Source of the DNA: Emticicia fluvialis
Lineage (GTDB): Bacteria; Bacteroidota; Bacteroidia; Cytophagales; Spirosomataceae
Length of the DNA: 64,000 bases
NCBI RefSeq assembly: GCF_024793945.1
Contig: NZ_JANUSD010000019.1
Coordinates: 1-64,000 of the forward strand
Direction: 5' to 3'
A program made the translations under genes and the position numbers. This document shows positions 36,553-47,143 of this stretch, one piece after another. Every line of letters begins with the position of its first letter. Position 1 is the first letter of the stretch. The notes under the pieces are model-generated. The model had not been told where the DNA came from. It did no database searches and worked only from the letters and a program-made list of their open reading frames with translations.

Positions 36553-36795
36553 TTTAACGTCAAAAAGCGGCACCCCGGTTACGCCAAAAGAAAACTGCGA
36601 CGTATTGGCGGCATCGTTGGCAATATATCCGTTTATCTGGTCAGTATATGTTGTTAGGGTAACCCGGTAAGTAAGGGTAGTTGATGAAATTCTTTTTGCG
36701 GTTATCTCACCTGCGCGTAAGTGTGTGGCCTGTACCTGAGGCGCTATCAACAAACCGGCAATAAAAAAAAATAAAGTAAATCTTAATATTCGCAT
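33913..36795 (-). CDS. Large type IX-secreted protein with gliding-associated C-terminal domain, copy 1
   Basis: A 960-residue secreted protein. A Sec signal peptide (about 1-23, ending VQA) is followed by Ig/cadherin-like beta domains including an ASDPDNQNIRITTTGG segment. Several fibronectin-III-like domains come next (blocks LSARSGSNGVELRWSKYPDC and VNGEIQLKWTRPLNFDS), with many paired cysteines. The C-terminus is the gliding-motility-associated CHU_C/type B sorting domain: PNVITPNGDGKNDTF, IEIYNRYGLKIYESSG, WDGRSSDGKELPSGTYYYV and a final KGWVELIR. This predicts export by the type IX system and display on or release from the surface. It may act as adhesin or matrix protein. It is about 98% identical to copy 2 except near the N-terminus, where signal peptide and residues 57-81 differ. 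Confidence 0.93.
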   Translation of the reverse strand: MRILRFTLFFFIAGLLIAPQVQATHLRAGEITAKRISSTTLTYRVTLTTYTDQINGYIANDAANTSQFSFGVTGVPLFDVKRRKKFLINAGTMCNVYDTTYTFPGPGRYTISCAITNRNANTVNLQGPTDQISFFVETTIVVNGALGLNNTPVLLNIPVDTAGVGRRFIHNPGAFDADGDSLAYRLTMPKRGRTDGSNGGEFAAGYKDPSTLGDSRLIEGGGGPSFFTINAVTGDLIWDSPGRLGVNQYQVNVAFIVEEWRKGNDGSYTKIGEITRDMQIIVVETPNRRPILTVPGTLCVEAGQKVEFNVTASDPDNQNIRITTTGGVYNQSAEGAVNFIAPEAAKFTPLNAIQKSPATGTFSWETNCRHVREQPYDVLFKVEDYPGRFSITMTDTRTVRIRVIPPRPQGLSARSGSNGVELRWSKYPDCNLPSEDIRIDIYRKEGCSNYIPGTCQLGLPESLGFVKIATVSASDTFYLDNKTQNGVIYSYSIVATLATTEFTVMNSVPSNEACIGSELPQKAPVITNVSVERTHSVNGEIQLKWTRPLNFDSTATKGPYAYKLYRATGISGGTFQLIATIPTRVNKQTADTVYTDNGLNTEGSGYTYRVSFLYETDKLLAESQIASSVRLTARSDAQRIRLSWQANVPWSNDNRKHVLYREDKSNPGVFHIIAEVPVQTVNTYNYIDDGQDRYDADGNQSIQMEVGVSYCYKIKTVGSYTRLPQYGILENYSQESCGIVIDDSPPCPPQLTIDALNCQELDREAICRENRVQNTLSWTTPISSGNNTPCRTDIVGYNLYYSRYKGETGKLLIRVTGAPPAQTYTHERSLAEGFAGCYYVTALSSLNRESVASNVVCKDNCPAVELPNVITPNGDGKNDTFSPMTCEAFIQEIGIEIYNRYGLKIYESSGTKVLSWDGRSSDGKELPSGTYYYVARVTMQRLEKTDEVPVAIKGWVELIR

Positions 36796-36951
36796 AGGTC
36801 ACATCACAATTTTAATGTCCGTTACACATAAGAACGAACGAATACCCGTGCGCTGTGCATATTTGCCAAGATTTTTGAAATTAAAAATCCACACATGAGT
36901 ATAACGCTCAGAATGAGTTTTATAATCAGGTCAATAAAGTTAAAAAGGGTG

Positions 36952-37866
36952 TCAGAATGGCTTGTTTTTCTGAGCGAATTTTTCGAGGTACTTGTGGAAT
37001 TTCCAGGGTACGGCTACCTCTTTGGTGGTACGGGCTATTCTGACACTATAGCCTCTTGCATTACCTTCTACCTTCTGAATTCCACTTGTATTTACAATTA
37101 TTGTTTTATCTAAGTAAATGAACTGGTCAAATGCCGATAGTTCTTTTTCAATATTGCCCTGAACGGTAGTCTTTTCTACACTCAGGAAATTCTGCCAGCA
37201 TACTTCGGCAGAATCTTTGGAGATTTCGGCATAAATGAACTGATTGGGCAATAAACTGAAATGATTGCTCAGCCTTAAAACAGGCGGTGCACCTTTGGCA
37301 TCAATAGGTTTGAGTTGTTTCAGCGACTTATTGATTACTTCTGCACAACCGGCGAATTTTTTTTGAAAGACCTTTTGCTGAATAAAAGTGGTAATAATAA
37401 CTGGTAAAATACTGAGGGCAAAGATTTTGAGGATACCGGCCGGTTTAAAAACAACTATATGAAACGCATTACTATAAGCTGCCAGTAATGACAACAAAAG
37501 CAATACCATAATCAGAAAGTGAAGTGCCTGGCGGGCAATTGTCCAGTTGGATTTATCATAAAACACAGGAAAAATAGCCGGCAGCACAAACTTGACAATT
37601 AGCATACCAATGCAGGCAACCAGCCCAAACCCCAGTAATAATTCTGTTTTTTGCTCATGATTAAACAAGTCGAGGCCAAACGGCTGCATTCCTACTGCAA
37701 TAATGGCAACAAATAACCCTACTACGAGGGCAATGAGGAATCCCCTCATAGAACGAATAGAAGTAGCCATGGGCCGTCTAAACGCTTCGCCGAGGGCCAT
37801 TAACTGCTCTCTGATAAAATTCAGTAAATGGTTACCTGTAATAGATATTACTCTTAGGATATTCAT
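36952..37866 (-). CDS. Membrane-anchored LytTR-domain transcriptional regulator
   Basis: A 304-residue protein with four predicted membrane helices between about residues 41 and 165 (for example GFLIALVVGLFVAIIAVGM and ALHFLIMVLLLLSLLAAY) followed by a cytosolic LytTR DNA-binding domain at about 205-300. That domain is recognised from the pattern FIYAEISKDSAEVCWQN, FIYLDKTIIVNTSGIQKVEGNA and a final VPWKFHKYLEKF. No receiver domain is present, so it is a one-component, membrane-tethered LytTR type found in Bacteroidota. It lies between two near-identical secreted-protein genes in the same orientation and may control them; this is inferred from position only. Confidence 0.88.
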   Translation of the reverse strand: MNILRVISITGNHLLNFIREQLMALGEAFRRPMATSIRSMRGFLIALVVGLFVAIIAVGMQPFGLDLFNHEQKTELLLGFGLVACIGMLIVKFVLPAIFPVFYDKSNWTIARQALHFLIMVLLLLSLLAAYSNAFHIVVFKPAGILKIFALSILPVIITTFIQQKVFQKKFAGCAEVINKSLKQLKPIDAKGAPPVLRLSNHFSLLPNQFIYAEISKDSAEVCWQNFLSVEKTTVQGNIEKELSAFDQFIYLDKTIIVNTSGIQKVEGNARGYSVRIARTTKEVAVPWKFHKYLEKFAQKNKPF

Positions 37867-37974
37867 TATTAAAATCTATACTCCGGATATCACTCAGTGG
37901 GTCTTTAAGCTAAAAACTAAACCAGTGCCTGGTTTATTGTACCGCTTAGCAGGCAAATATACAAGAATTGCAAT

Positions 37975-40614
37975 TTATCTGATTAACTCTACCCAACCTT
38001 TAATAGCCACAGGTACCTCGTCGGTTTTCTCTAACCGCTGCATCGTTACCCGCGCTACATAATAATACGTGCCGGATGGCAATTCCTTCCCGTCGCTGCT
38101 CCTTCCGTCCCAACTCAATACCTTCGTACCGCTACTCTCATATACCTTCAACCCGTATCGATTATATATCTCTATCCCTATCTCTTGTATAAACGCTTCG
38201 CAGGTCATCGGACTGAACGTGTCGTTCTTCCCGTCTCCGTTTGGCGTTATTACATTCGGTAGCTCTACCGCAGGACAGTTGTCTTTACACACTACGTTGC
38301 TCGCTACACTCTCCCGGTTCAGGCTACTCAACGCCGTTACATAGTAACAGCCCGCAAACCCTTCTGCCAATGACCGCTCATGTGTGTATGTCTGCGCCGG
38401 TGGGCCTCCTGTTACGCTAATGAGTAGTTTCCCTGTCTCTCCTTTATATCGCGAATAGTATAGGTTGTACCCGACAATGTCTGTCCGGCAAGGTGTGTTC
38501 TCCCCACTGCTTATTGGGGTCGTCCAGCTTAGTGTGTTCTGTACCCTGTTCTCCCGGCATATCGCTTCTCTATCCAGTTCCTGACAGTTCAATGCGTCTA
38601 TCGTTAGCTGTGGCGGGCATGGAGGGCTGTCGTCTATCACTATCCCGCAGCTCTCTTGTGAGTAGTTCTCCAGTATCCCATATTGGGGTAGCCGTGTGTA
38701 TGACCCTACTGTCTTTATCTTGTAGCAGTAGCTGACACCCACTTCCATTTGGATGCTCTGGTTCCCGTCTGCATCGTACCGGTCCTGACCGTCGTCTATG
38801 TAGTTGTAGGTGTTTACTGTTTGTACAGGTACTTCGGCTATGATGTGAAATACTCCCGGGTTAGATTTGTCTTCTCTGTATAGCACGTGCTTCCGGTTGT
38901 CGTTGCTCCAGGGTACATTCCCCTGCCAGCTCAACCTTATCCGCTGCGCGTCTGAACGCGCCGTCAGACGTACGCTGCTCGCTATCTGGCTCTCGGCTAA
39001 TACTTTATCCGTCTCGTATAAAAATGATACACGATAGGTGTACCCGCTGCCTTCGGTGTTCAACCCGTTGTCTGTGTAAACCGTGTCTGCTGTCTGTTTG
39101 TTGACACGCGTAGGTATGGTGGCTATCAACTGAAAGGTACCCCCGCTGATGCCCGTTGCCCTGTATAACTTGTAGGCATATGGCCCTTGGGTGGCTGTGC
39201 TGTCAAAGTTTAAAGGCCTTGTCCATTTAAGCTGTATCACTCCGTTTACGCTGTGGGTTCTCTCTACGCTTACGTTTGTAATTACTGGCGCTTTCTGGGG
39301 TAGTTCGCTACCGATACACGCTTCATTGGATGGTACGCTGTTCATCACTGTAAATTCAGTTGTGGCCAGCGTCGCTACAATGCTGTAACTGTATATTACT
39401 CCGTTCTGTGTTTTGTTGTCCAGGTAAAAGGTGTCGCTGGCGCTTACCGTGGCTATCTTTACAAACCCTAGGCTTTCTGGTAAGCCCAACTGGCATGTGC
39501 CGGGTATATAGTTAGAACAGCCTTCTTTACGATAAATATCAATCCTGATGTCTTCTGACGGCAGGTTGCAGTCTGGGTATTTGCTCCATCGTAGCTCTAC
39601 GCCATTGCTTCCACTGCGAGCGCTAAGACCCTGCGGACGTGGGGGAATAACCCGTATCCTTACTGTCCTGGTGTCGGTCATGGTTATCGAAAATCTACCC
39701 GGATAGTCTTCTACTTTGAATAGCACGTCATATGGTTGTTCCCGCACGTGCCGGCAGTTGGTCTCCCAACTGAATGTACCTGTCGCCGGACTTTTCTGTA
39801 TCGCATTCAGGGGTGTGAATTTCGCCGCTTCGGGGGCTATGAAGTTTACTGCTCCTTCTGCACTCTGGTTATAAACTCCGCCTGTGGTTGTTATTCGTAT
39901 ATTCTGGTTGTCCGGGTCGCTTGCTGTTACGTTAAACTCTACTTTCTGGCCCGCCTCTACGCATAATGTGCCGGGTACTGTCAGTATTGGCCGCCGGTTC
40001 GGTGTCTCTACTACTATTATCTGCATGTCACGCGTTATCTCTCCTATCTTGGTGTAGCTCCCGTCATTCCCTTTCCGCCATTCTTCTACTATGAAGGCCA
40101 CGTTTACCTGATACTGATTTACGCCTAATCGACCGGGGCTATCCCATATCAGATCGCCTGTTTCTGCGTTGATACTGAAAGAGGAGGGCCCACCGCCTCC
40201 TTCTGTCAACCGGTTGTCGCCTAATGTTGATGGATCTTTGTAGCCCGCAGCAAATTCTCCACCGTTCGACCCATCGGTCCTTCCTCTTTTGGGCATCGTT
40301 AAACGGTAAGTCAGGCGGTCGCCGTCGGCATCAAATGCACCCGGGTTATGGATGAATCTTCTGCCTACTCCGGCTGTATCTACCGGAATATTCAGCAGAA
40401 CCGGCGTATTGTTCAGACCCAGTGCCCCGTTCACCACGATAGTGGTTTCTACAAAAAAACTAATCTGGTCGGTTGGGCCCTGAAGGTTAACTGTATTGGC
40501 GTTTCGGTTGGTGATGGCACAGGAGATGGTGTAACGACCCGGACCGGGGAAGGTATAGGTGGTATCGTAAACGTTGCACATGGTTCCTGCGTTAATCAAA
40601 AACTTCTTTCTGCG
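37975..40614 (-). repeat. Long direct repeat, copy 2 (2640 bp)
   Basis: Second copy of the 2640-bp segment, matching 33913-36552 in length. The two copies start 4062 bp apart. No terminal inverted repeats, transposase or target-site duplication are visible at the edges. Confidence 0.95.
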
Positions 40615-40854
40615 CCTGACGTCATATTGCGGCGAACCACTGCCAAACGAAAATTGAACGGTGTTGGCACCCTCGTTGGCTTGCACACCGTTTATCTGGT
40701 CGGTATAAGTAGTTAAAGTGATTCTGTATGTAAGGGTAGTTGATGAAATTCTTTTTGCGGTTATCTCACCCGCGCGTAAGTGTGTGGCCTTTACCTGTGA
40801 GATTGCAAAAAAACTGAAAATAACAGAAAAAAAAGAGAATTTCAATGCTTTCAT
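37975..40854 (-). CDS. Large type IX-secreted protein with gliding-associated C-terminal domain, copy 2
   Basis: A 959-residue paralogue of the protein encoded at 33913-36795, with the same architecture: signal peptide (ending VKA), Ig-like and fibronectin-III-like domains, and the type B sorting domain with PNVITPNGDGKNDTF and KGWVELIR. Differences cluster in the signal peptide, residues 57-80 (VQANEGANTV, then GSGSPQYDVR) and 178-222; residues about 222-552 are identical between copies. The gene is first in the series and faces away from the sdh operon. Export by the type IX system is predicted; the ligand or function is unknown. Confidence 0.93.
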   Translation of the reverse strand: MKALKFSFFSVIFSFFAISQVKATHLRAGEITAKRISSTTLTYRITLTTYTDQINGVQANEGANTVQFSFGSGSPQYDVRRRKKFLINAGTMCNVYDTTYTFPGPGRYTISCAITNRNANTVNLQGPTDQISFFVETTIVVNGALGLNNTPVLLNIPVDTAGVGRRFIHNPGAFDADGDRLTYRLTMPKRGRTDGSNGGEFAAGYKDPSTLGDNRLTEGGGGPSSFSINAETGDLIWDSPGRLGVNQYQVNVAFIVEEWRKGNDGSYTKIGEITRDMQIIVVETPNRRPILTVPGTLCVEAGQKVEFNVTASDPDNQNIRITTTGGVYNQSAEGAVNFIAPEAAKFTPLNAIQKSPATGTFSWETNCRHVREQPYDVLFKVEDYPGRFSITMTDTRTVRIRVIPPRPQGLSARSGSNGVELRWSKYPDCNLPSEDIRIDIYRKEGCSNYIPGTCQLGLPESLGFVKIATVSASDTFYLDNKTQNGVIYSYSIVATLATTEFTVMNSVPSNEACIGSELPQKAPVITNVSVERTHSVNGVIQLKWTRPLNFDSTATQGPYAYKLYRATGISGGTFQLIATIPTRVNKQTADTVYTDNGLNTEGSGYTYRVSFLYETDKVLAESQIASSVRLTARSDAQRIRLSWQGNVPWSNDNRKHVLYREDKSNPGVFHIIAEVPVQTVNTYNYIDDGQDRYDADGNQSIQMEVGVSYCYKIKTVGSYTRLPQYGILENYSQESCGIVIDDSPPCPPQLTIDALNCQELDREAICRENRVQNTLSWTTPISSGENTPCRTDIVGYNLYYSRYKGETGKLLISVTGGPPAQTYTHERSLAEGFAGCYYVTALSSLNRESVASNVVCKDNCPAVELPNVITPNGDGKNDTFSPMTCEAFIQEIGIEIYNRYGLKVYESSGTKVLSWDGRSSDGKELPSGTYYYVARVTMQRLEKTDEVPVAIKGWVELIR

Positions 40855-41002
40855 GAGCTCGCATTTAGGATTATCCGTAAATATAAACGAAAAAAAAACT
40901 TATTCGTTGTATCTGAAAGGTTTAGTATTATGAAATCATTCCGAATAAAAACCAACCCTTGCCACAGTAAATGCCTGTTTTAAAAAAAGGGCTTTATTTT
41001 TA

Positions 41003-41033
41003 TTGATTCTAAATAGTTTGTGGCTTACTTTTG
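41003..41033 (+). promoter_or_regulatory. Bacteroidota-type promoter of sdhCAB
   Basis: TTG (41003-41005), a 20-bp spacer and TACTTTTG (41026-41033). The -7 box and spacing equal those of the rplK promoter. The predicted untranslated leader is about 80 nt. Confidence 0.8.
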
Positions 41034-41118
41034 ACCCGCAAATGTAATTGTACTTTTCTAAGTATTTTTACTTAATAGCAAAATAGTTGAACCTTTAGTT
41101 TTCAAACTGGAATAAAGT

Positions 41119-41910
41119 ATGTCTTGGCTTACAAAAACATTATCAAGCTCTATAGGGAAAAAGGTTCTGATGTCGTTGACCGGTCTTTTTCTTTGTACTT
41201 TTCTTGTAGTACACCTTTCGGGCAATTTACAGCTTTTCAAAAAAGACGGCGGTTATAGTTTCAATACTTATGCTGTCTTCATGACCTCGTTTCCTCCTAT
41301 CAAGGTTATTTCTTATTTAAACTATTTTTTCATCTTATTTCACGCGTTCTGGGGATTGTACCTTGAGTATCAAAACCGTAAGGCTCGCCCTGTAAGATAC
41401 GCTGTTGTAAGAAATTCTTCGTCGTGGTCTAGCCGCAACATGGCTATTTTAGGAACTGTTCTGCTGGTTTATATTGTTGTTCACATGGGTGACTTCTGGT
41501 ATAAATACCACAATGAGCCGCTTCCTTATGTACAATATGTTGAAGACGTTAGAACAGGTGAAGTAGCAGCCAGTGAAATGCCTTCTACGTATACACAGGA
41601 GGTTAAAAAGGTTGAAATAAGCGATCTGGAAACAGGAACGCACCTGGTAATTGTGAAAGACCTCTATAAAGTAGTTTCAGTGGCTTTCCAGAATCCTTTG
41701 CTTGTTCTACTTTATATTGTAGGTATGATTGCTCTGGCTTACCACTTGTATCATGGGTTTCAGAGTGCGTTTCAGACACTGGGCTGGAACCACCCCAAAT
41801 ACACGCCACTGGTAAGATTTATCAGTACCTGGATTTTTGCCATCCTTATTCCTATCGGTTATGCGGCAATGCCAGTTTTCTTTTATGTAAAACACTTAAT
41901 GGGTAATTGA
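41119..41910 (+). CDS. sdhC: Succinate dehydrogenase cytochrome b subunit
   Basis: A 263-residue membrane anchor with five hydrophobic segments, of the single-subunit di-heme type used by Bacteroidota and epsilonproteobacterial fumarate reductases. It opens with SSSIGKKVLMSLTGLFLCTF and has candidate heme-ligand histidines within helices (VVHLSGN near 32, ILFHAFWGLY near 73, VHMGDFWYKYH near 120, AYHLYHGFQSAF near 209). It passes electrons from the SdhAB dimer to menaquinone. It is first in sdhCAB, 25 bp before sdhA. The loop at 135-170 is long and acidic. Confidence 0.95.
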   Translation: MSWLTKTLSSSIGKKVLMSLTGLFLCTFLVVHLSGNLQLFKKDGGYSFNTYAVFMTSFPPIKVISYLNYFFILFHAFWGLYLEYQNRKARPVRYAVVRNSSSWSSRNMAILGTVLLVYIVVHMGDFWYKYHNEPLPYVQYVEDVRTGEVAASEMPSTYTQEVKKVEISDLETGTHLVIVKDLYKVVSVAFQNPLLVLLYIVGMIALAYHLYHGFQSAFQTLGWNHPKYTPLVRFISTWIFAILIPIGYAAMPVFFYVKHLMGN

Positions 41911-41935
41911 TTCTCAGACTAATTGATATACTGAT

Positions 41936-43918
<1,983 letters not shown>

Positions 43919-43958
43919 CCCTTTGCCCCGGCAGGGGTGAATTTAAAATATTTACTTT

Positions 43959-44726
43959 ATGTCAGAAGGTAATATGAACCTCACACTGAAAGTGTGGAGA
44001 CAAAAAAATTCAAAAACTAACGGTAACCTTGAAACCTACCCAGTGAGTGGTATATCAGAAGACATGTCTTTTCTTGAAATGTTTGACGTACTGAACGAAC
44101 GTCTGGTTTCTGAAGGAAAAGAACCGATTGCCTTTGACCATGACTGCCGCGAAGGTATCTGTGGTATGTGTTCAATGTATATCAATGGCCGCCCTCATGG
44201 CCCGCTTGAAGGCGTTACCACTTGCCAGTTACACATGCGTAGCTTTAAAGACGGCGATACCATTGTGGTTGAACCCTGGAGAGCAATGGCTTTTCCGGTT
44301 ATAAAAGATCTGGTAGTAGACAGAGGTGCGCTTGACCGCATTGTTGCATCTGGCGGATATATTTCTGTTAATACCGGTAACGCACAGGATGGGAACGCTA
44401 TTCCGGTTCCGAAAGAAGATGCAGATAAAGCATTTGCTGCTGCAGCTTGTATCGGTTGCGGCGCTTGCGTAGCGGCTTGTAAAAATGCCTCTGCCATGCT
44501 TTTTGTGTCTGCCAAAGTATCGCAACTGGCTCTTTTACCTCAAGGACAACCTGAGCGTGAAGAAAGAGCTATTAAAATGGTAGCGCAAATGGATGCAGAA
44601 GGTTTCGGAGCATGTACTAATACCGGTGCCTGTGCCATTGAGTGTCCGAAAGAGATTTCGCTTGAAAACATAGCGCGTCTAAACCGCGAATATCTGGGCG
44701 CAAGCATTGCTTCAACAGTTGCTTAA
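43959..44726 (+). CDS. sdhB: Succinate dehydrogenase/fumarate reductase iron-sulfur subunit
   Basis: A 255-residue electron-transfer subunit. The N-terminal ferredoxin domain holds the [2Fe-2S] ligands in CREGICGMCS at about 64-73 and a fourth cysteine in TTCQLHM. The C-terminal domain has CIGCGACVAACKN near 165 and CTNTGACAIECPKEI near 223 for the [4Fe-4S] and [3Fe-4S] clusters. It links the flavin of SdhA to the hemes of SdhC. It is the last gene of sdhCAB, 40 bp after sdhA, and is followed by a strong terminator. Confidence 0.97.
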   Translation: MSEGNMNLTLKVWRQKNSKTNGNLETYPVSGISEDMSFLEMFDVLNERLVSEGKEPIAFDHDCREGICGMCSMYINGRPHGPLEGVTTCQLHMRSFKDGDTIVVEPWRAMAFPVIKDLVVDRGALDRIVASGGYISVNTGNAQDGNAIPVPKEDADKAFAAAACIGCGACVAACKNASAMLFVSAKVSQLALLPQGQPEREERAIKMVAQMDAEGFGACTNTGACAIECPKEISLENIARLNREYLGASIASTVA

Positions 44727-44763
44727 AATACATCAAGCCAGCTTAGAGCCTGATTTAATATAC

Positions 44764-44800
44764 AAACGCCTGTCATCCGGAAAATGACAGGCGTTTTTTT
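44764..44800. terminator. Terminator between sdhB and the symporter gene
   Basis: A 13-bp perfect stem AAACGCCTGTCAT (44764-44776) pairs with 44784-44796 around a 7-nt loop, followed by a T run. It sits between convergent genes. Confidence 0.92.
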
Positions 44801-45789
44801 TATTGCTGTGCCTTCGCAAACTTTTGGGCCATTATGCTGGCGGCAATCAGCTGCAAAGCATGATAAACCATGAGCGGTAAAAGGATGATACCAATAATAC
44901 TGCTTTGGGTAAACAACACTTTTGACATGACAGTGCCGTGTACTAACGATTTCTTTGAGCCACAGAACATAACTGTAATGGTATCGGCCATATCGAACCC
45001 CAGCAATTTAGCAATAAAGCGGGTTATGATAATAACTGAAAAGAACAAGCCAAGCAAACCGGCCATCAACAGGATGAGCTCAATAAACGATAAATCTCTG
45101 AACAGATTCAAAGCGAAAGACTTACAAAAAGAGGTATAAATAATGACCAGAATGATAGACTGGTCGAAGTTCTTCAGAGCGGTTTTGTGTTTATCAGCCA
45201 GCCAGCCCAGGCGCTTATTTAGCAGCAGACCTATTACCAGTGGCAATAATACCTGCAGGCAAAGTTTGATAACAATGCTTTGGGTGTCAAAACCGCCGGT
45301 ATCGGCAGCAACAAAAATACCTACCCATAGCGGCGTCATAAACAAGCCTATCAGACTTGATATACTGGCATTAAAAATGGCAGAAGGCACATTACCGTTG
45401 GCCATTGAAACCATTACAACAGATGATGAAACGGTAGATGGCAAAGCCGCGAGGTAGAAAATTCCAAGCCAGAGATTTTCTGTATCTGCTCCTTTAAATA
45501 AGGGCTTTACCAGTAATGCGATGATTGGAAACAATACAAAAGTAGTAAGCTGAATTACCAGGTGCATTTTCCAGTTGGCCAGGCCTTTCTTAAGTTTATC
45601 TATACTTAGCTTAAGCCCATAAAAGAAGAAAATGCCCGACACTCCATAATTGGCTAGTTCTTCTAAGGAGAAAGGCTCTTGCATAATGCCAAAAGAAGGG
45701 AAATAATAGGCCAGGACAACCATTAGAATAATGGCGCCTAAAAACCAGTCGAGACCGATACGAGAGAAAAAATTGCTTATCTTGTTCAC
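44800..45789 (-). CDS. SBF-like (bile acid:sodium symporter) family transporter
   Basis: A 329-residue inner-membrane protein with about nine to ten helices, of the SBF-like group within the bile acid:sodium symporter superfamily. Recognisable blocks include GVSGIFFFYGLKLS near 48-61, LAALPSTVSSSVVMVSMANGN near 113-132 and FCGSKKSLVHGT near 271. Bacterial members move organic anions or related compounds with sodium; the substrate here is unknown. It is convergent with sdhB and shares its terminator. dnaN lies upstream behind another terminator, so it is probably transcribed alone. Confidence 0.9.
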   Translation of the reverse strand: MNKISNFFSRIGLDWFLGAIILMVVLAYYFPSFGIMQEPFSLEELANYGVSGIFFFYGLKLSIDKLKKGLANWKMHLVIQLTTFVLFPIIALLVKPLFKGADTENLWLGIFYLAALPSTVSSSVVMVSMANGNVPSAIFNASISSLIGLFMTPLWVGIFVAADTGGFDTQSIVIKLCLQVLLPLVIGLLLNKRLGWLADKHKTALKNFDQSIILVIIYTSFCKSFALNLFRDLSFIELILLMAGLLGLFFSVIIITRFIAKLLGFDMADTITVMFCGSKKSLVHGTVMSKVLFTQSSIIGIILLPLMVYHALQLIAASIMAQKFAKAQQ

Positions 45790-45826
45790 AATTACTGACG
45801 GTTTTAGAATACTGAATCAAAAAAGT

Positions 45827-45864
45827 AAAAGCCCTACAAACCATTACTGGCTTATAGGGCTTTT
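45827..45864 (-). terminator. Terminator of dnaN
   Basis: A 10-bp stem AAAAGCCCTA (45827-45836) pairs with TAGGGCTTTT (45855-45864), 18 bp beyond the dnaN stop on the minus strand. The loop is 18 nt. Confidence 0.75.
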
Positions 45865-45881
45865 GCATATCATTTAGCGGC

Positions 45882-47006
45882 TTATGCGTATGTATTTAAC
45901 ATCACCGGCATTACAAGCATCAAGGTATCTTCGTTATCAACTTTTTCTACAGGTATAATCAAACCGGCACGATTCGGCTGCGACATTTCAAGTGAGATAT
46001 TCTTAACGCTCAGATTGTTGAGCATTTCTATCAAAAACTTGGCATTGAACCCAATCTCAATGTCGTCGCCGTCATATTCACAAGCCAGCTTTTCAGTTGC
46101 CTCATTTGAATAATCCAGGTCTTCTGCCGAAATAACCAGCTCGTTCTGAGATATTTTAAGGCGAATCTGATGCGTAGTTTTATTTGAGTAAATAGAAATA
46201 CGTTTCAGGGTGCTCAACAATTCGGTGCGCTCAATTTTTAATTTATTAGGGTTGTTCTGAGGGATAACGTTTTCGTAATCAGGGAAACGCTCGTCTATCA
46301 GGCGGCAAATCATTTTTATATTGCCAAAACTAAAAAATGCATTCGAATTACTGAATTCAGCCTTTACGGGCAATACTTCACCAGGCAAAGAAGACTTCAG
46401 GAGGTTAAGCGCCTTGCGCGGCAGAATCATTGAAGTACTGTTAGGCGAGGTAATATCTGTGCGGCGGTATCGTATCAATCGGTGTCCGTCGGTAGCTACA
46501 AAGGTAGTGGCCTTGTCAGAAGCCTGAACGAATACGCCTGTCATGGCAGGGCGGAGGTCGTCTGTGCTGGTGGCAAAGATAGTATTGGCAATGGCTGTAC
46601 CCAGCACGTCTGAGTCCATTTCAATACTGAAATTTCTGTTGACCTGTGGCACACGAGGGAAATCCATCGGGTTTTCACCGGCCAGCTTATAACGGCCATT
46701 GGCGGTTACGAGTTCAGTGCCGAAGGTCTCTTCGTCAACATTAATCTGAACAGGCTGCTCAGGAAGGCTTCTCAGGGTATCAAGCAAAAGGCGGGCGGGT
46801 ACAGCAAAAGATCCGGTATCGCGAGAATCAACCTCAAATTCGGTGATCATAACCGTTTGCATATCTGAAGCCGTTACCATTAAGTTGCCCTTGTCAAGCT
46901 GAAACAAAAAGTTTTCAAGAATAGGAACTATCGGGTTACTGGCAATGACACCATTGATGGTAGAAAGGTGTCTGAGCAGAGCAGATGAGGAAACAACAAA
47001 CTTCAT
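45882..47006 (-). CDS. dnaN: DNA polymerase III beta subunit (sliding clamp)
   Basis: A 374-residue clamp protein that forms a ring dimer around DNA and tethers polymerase III. All three clamp domains are present: KFVVSSSALLRHLSTINGVI at the N-terminus, middle-domain TVFVATDGHRLIRYR-type sequence near 172-186 and a C-terminal MLVMPVMLN. It stands alone: no dnaA, recF or gyrB is adjacent, unlike the classical dnaA-dnaN-recF order. Its promoter at 47095-47126 has good spacing, and terminators bound it on both sides. Confidence 0.97.
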   Translation of the reverse strand: MKFVVSSSALLRHLSTINGVIASNPIVPILENFLFQLDKGNLMVTASDMQTVMITEFEVDSRDTGSFAVPARLLLDTLRSLPEQPVQINVDEETFGTELVTANGRYKLAGENPMDFPRVPQVNRNFSIEMDSDVLGTAIANTIFATSTDDLRPAMTGVFVQASDKATTFVATDGHRLIRYRRTDITSPNSTSMILPRKALNLLKSSLPGEVLPVKAEFSNSNAFFSFGNIKMICRLIDERFPDYENVIPQNNPNKLKIERTELLSTLKRISIYSNKTTHQIRLKISQNELVISAEDLDYSNEATEKLACEYDGDDIEIGFNAKFLIEMLNNLSVKNISLEMSQPNRAGLIIPVEKVDNEDTLMLVMPVMLNTYA

Positions 47007-47094
47007 GTGTATATGCGTTTTTCTATTAAGTATCTCATTATCAATCCTTCACACAAAATACCATAAAAAGTAGCTTAGTTTGAGGATAAGTGAG

Positions 47095-47126
47095 CAAAAG
47101 TAGAAAAAAAATCACATATTACCCAA
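47095..47126 (-). promoter_or_regulatory. Bacteroidota-type promoter of dnaN
   Basis: On the minus strand TTG (47124-47126), a 21-bp spacer and TACTTTTG (47095-47102), the same -7 octamer as in rplK and sdhC. The leader to dnaN is about 85 nt. Confidence 0.75.
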
Positions 47127-47143
47127 GTATAAGACAACAAAAA

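Noticed and set aside
36286..36657. 123-codon plus-strand frame inside the secreted-protein gene, with a near-copy at 40348-40716
   Set aside because: It is antisense to a clear secreted-protein gene; its conservation follows from the duplication, and the composition is not protein-like.
33913..40854. Twin genes as a composite mobile element
   Set aside because: There is no transposase, terminal inverted repeat or target duplication; the repeat edge falls at the stop codon and the 5' ends differ.
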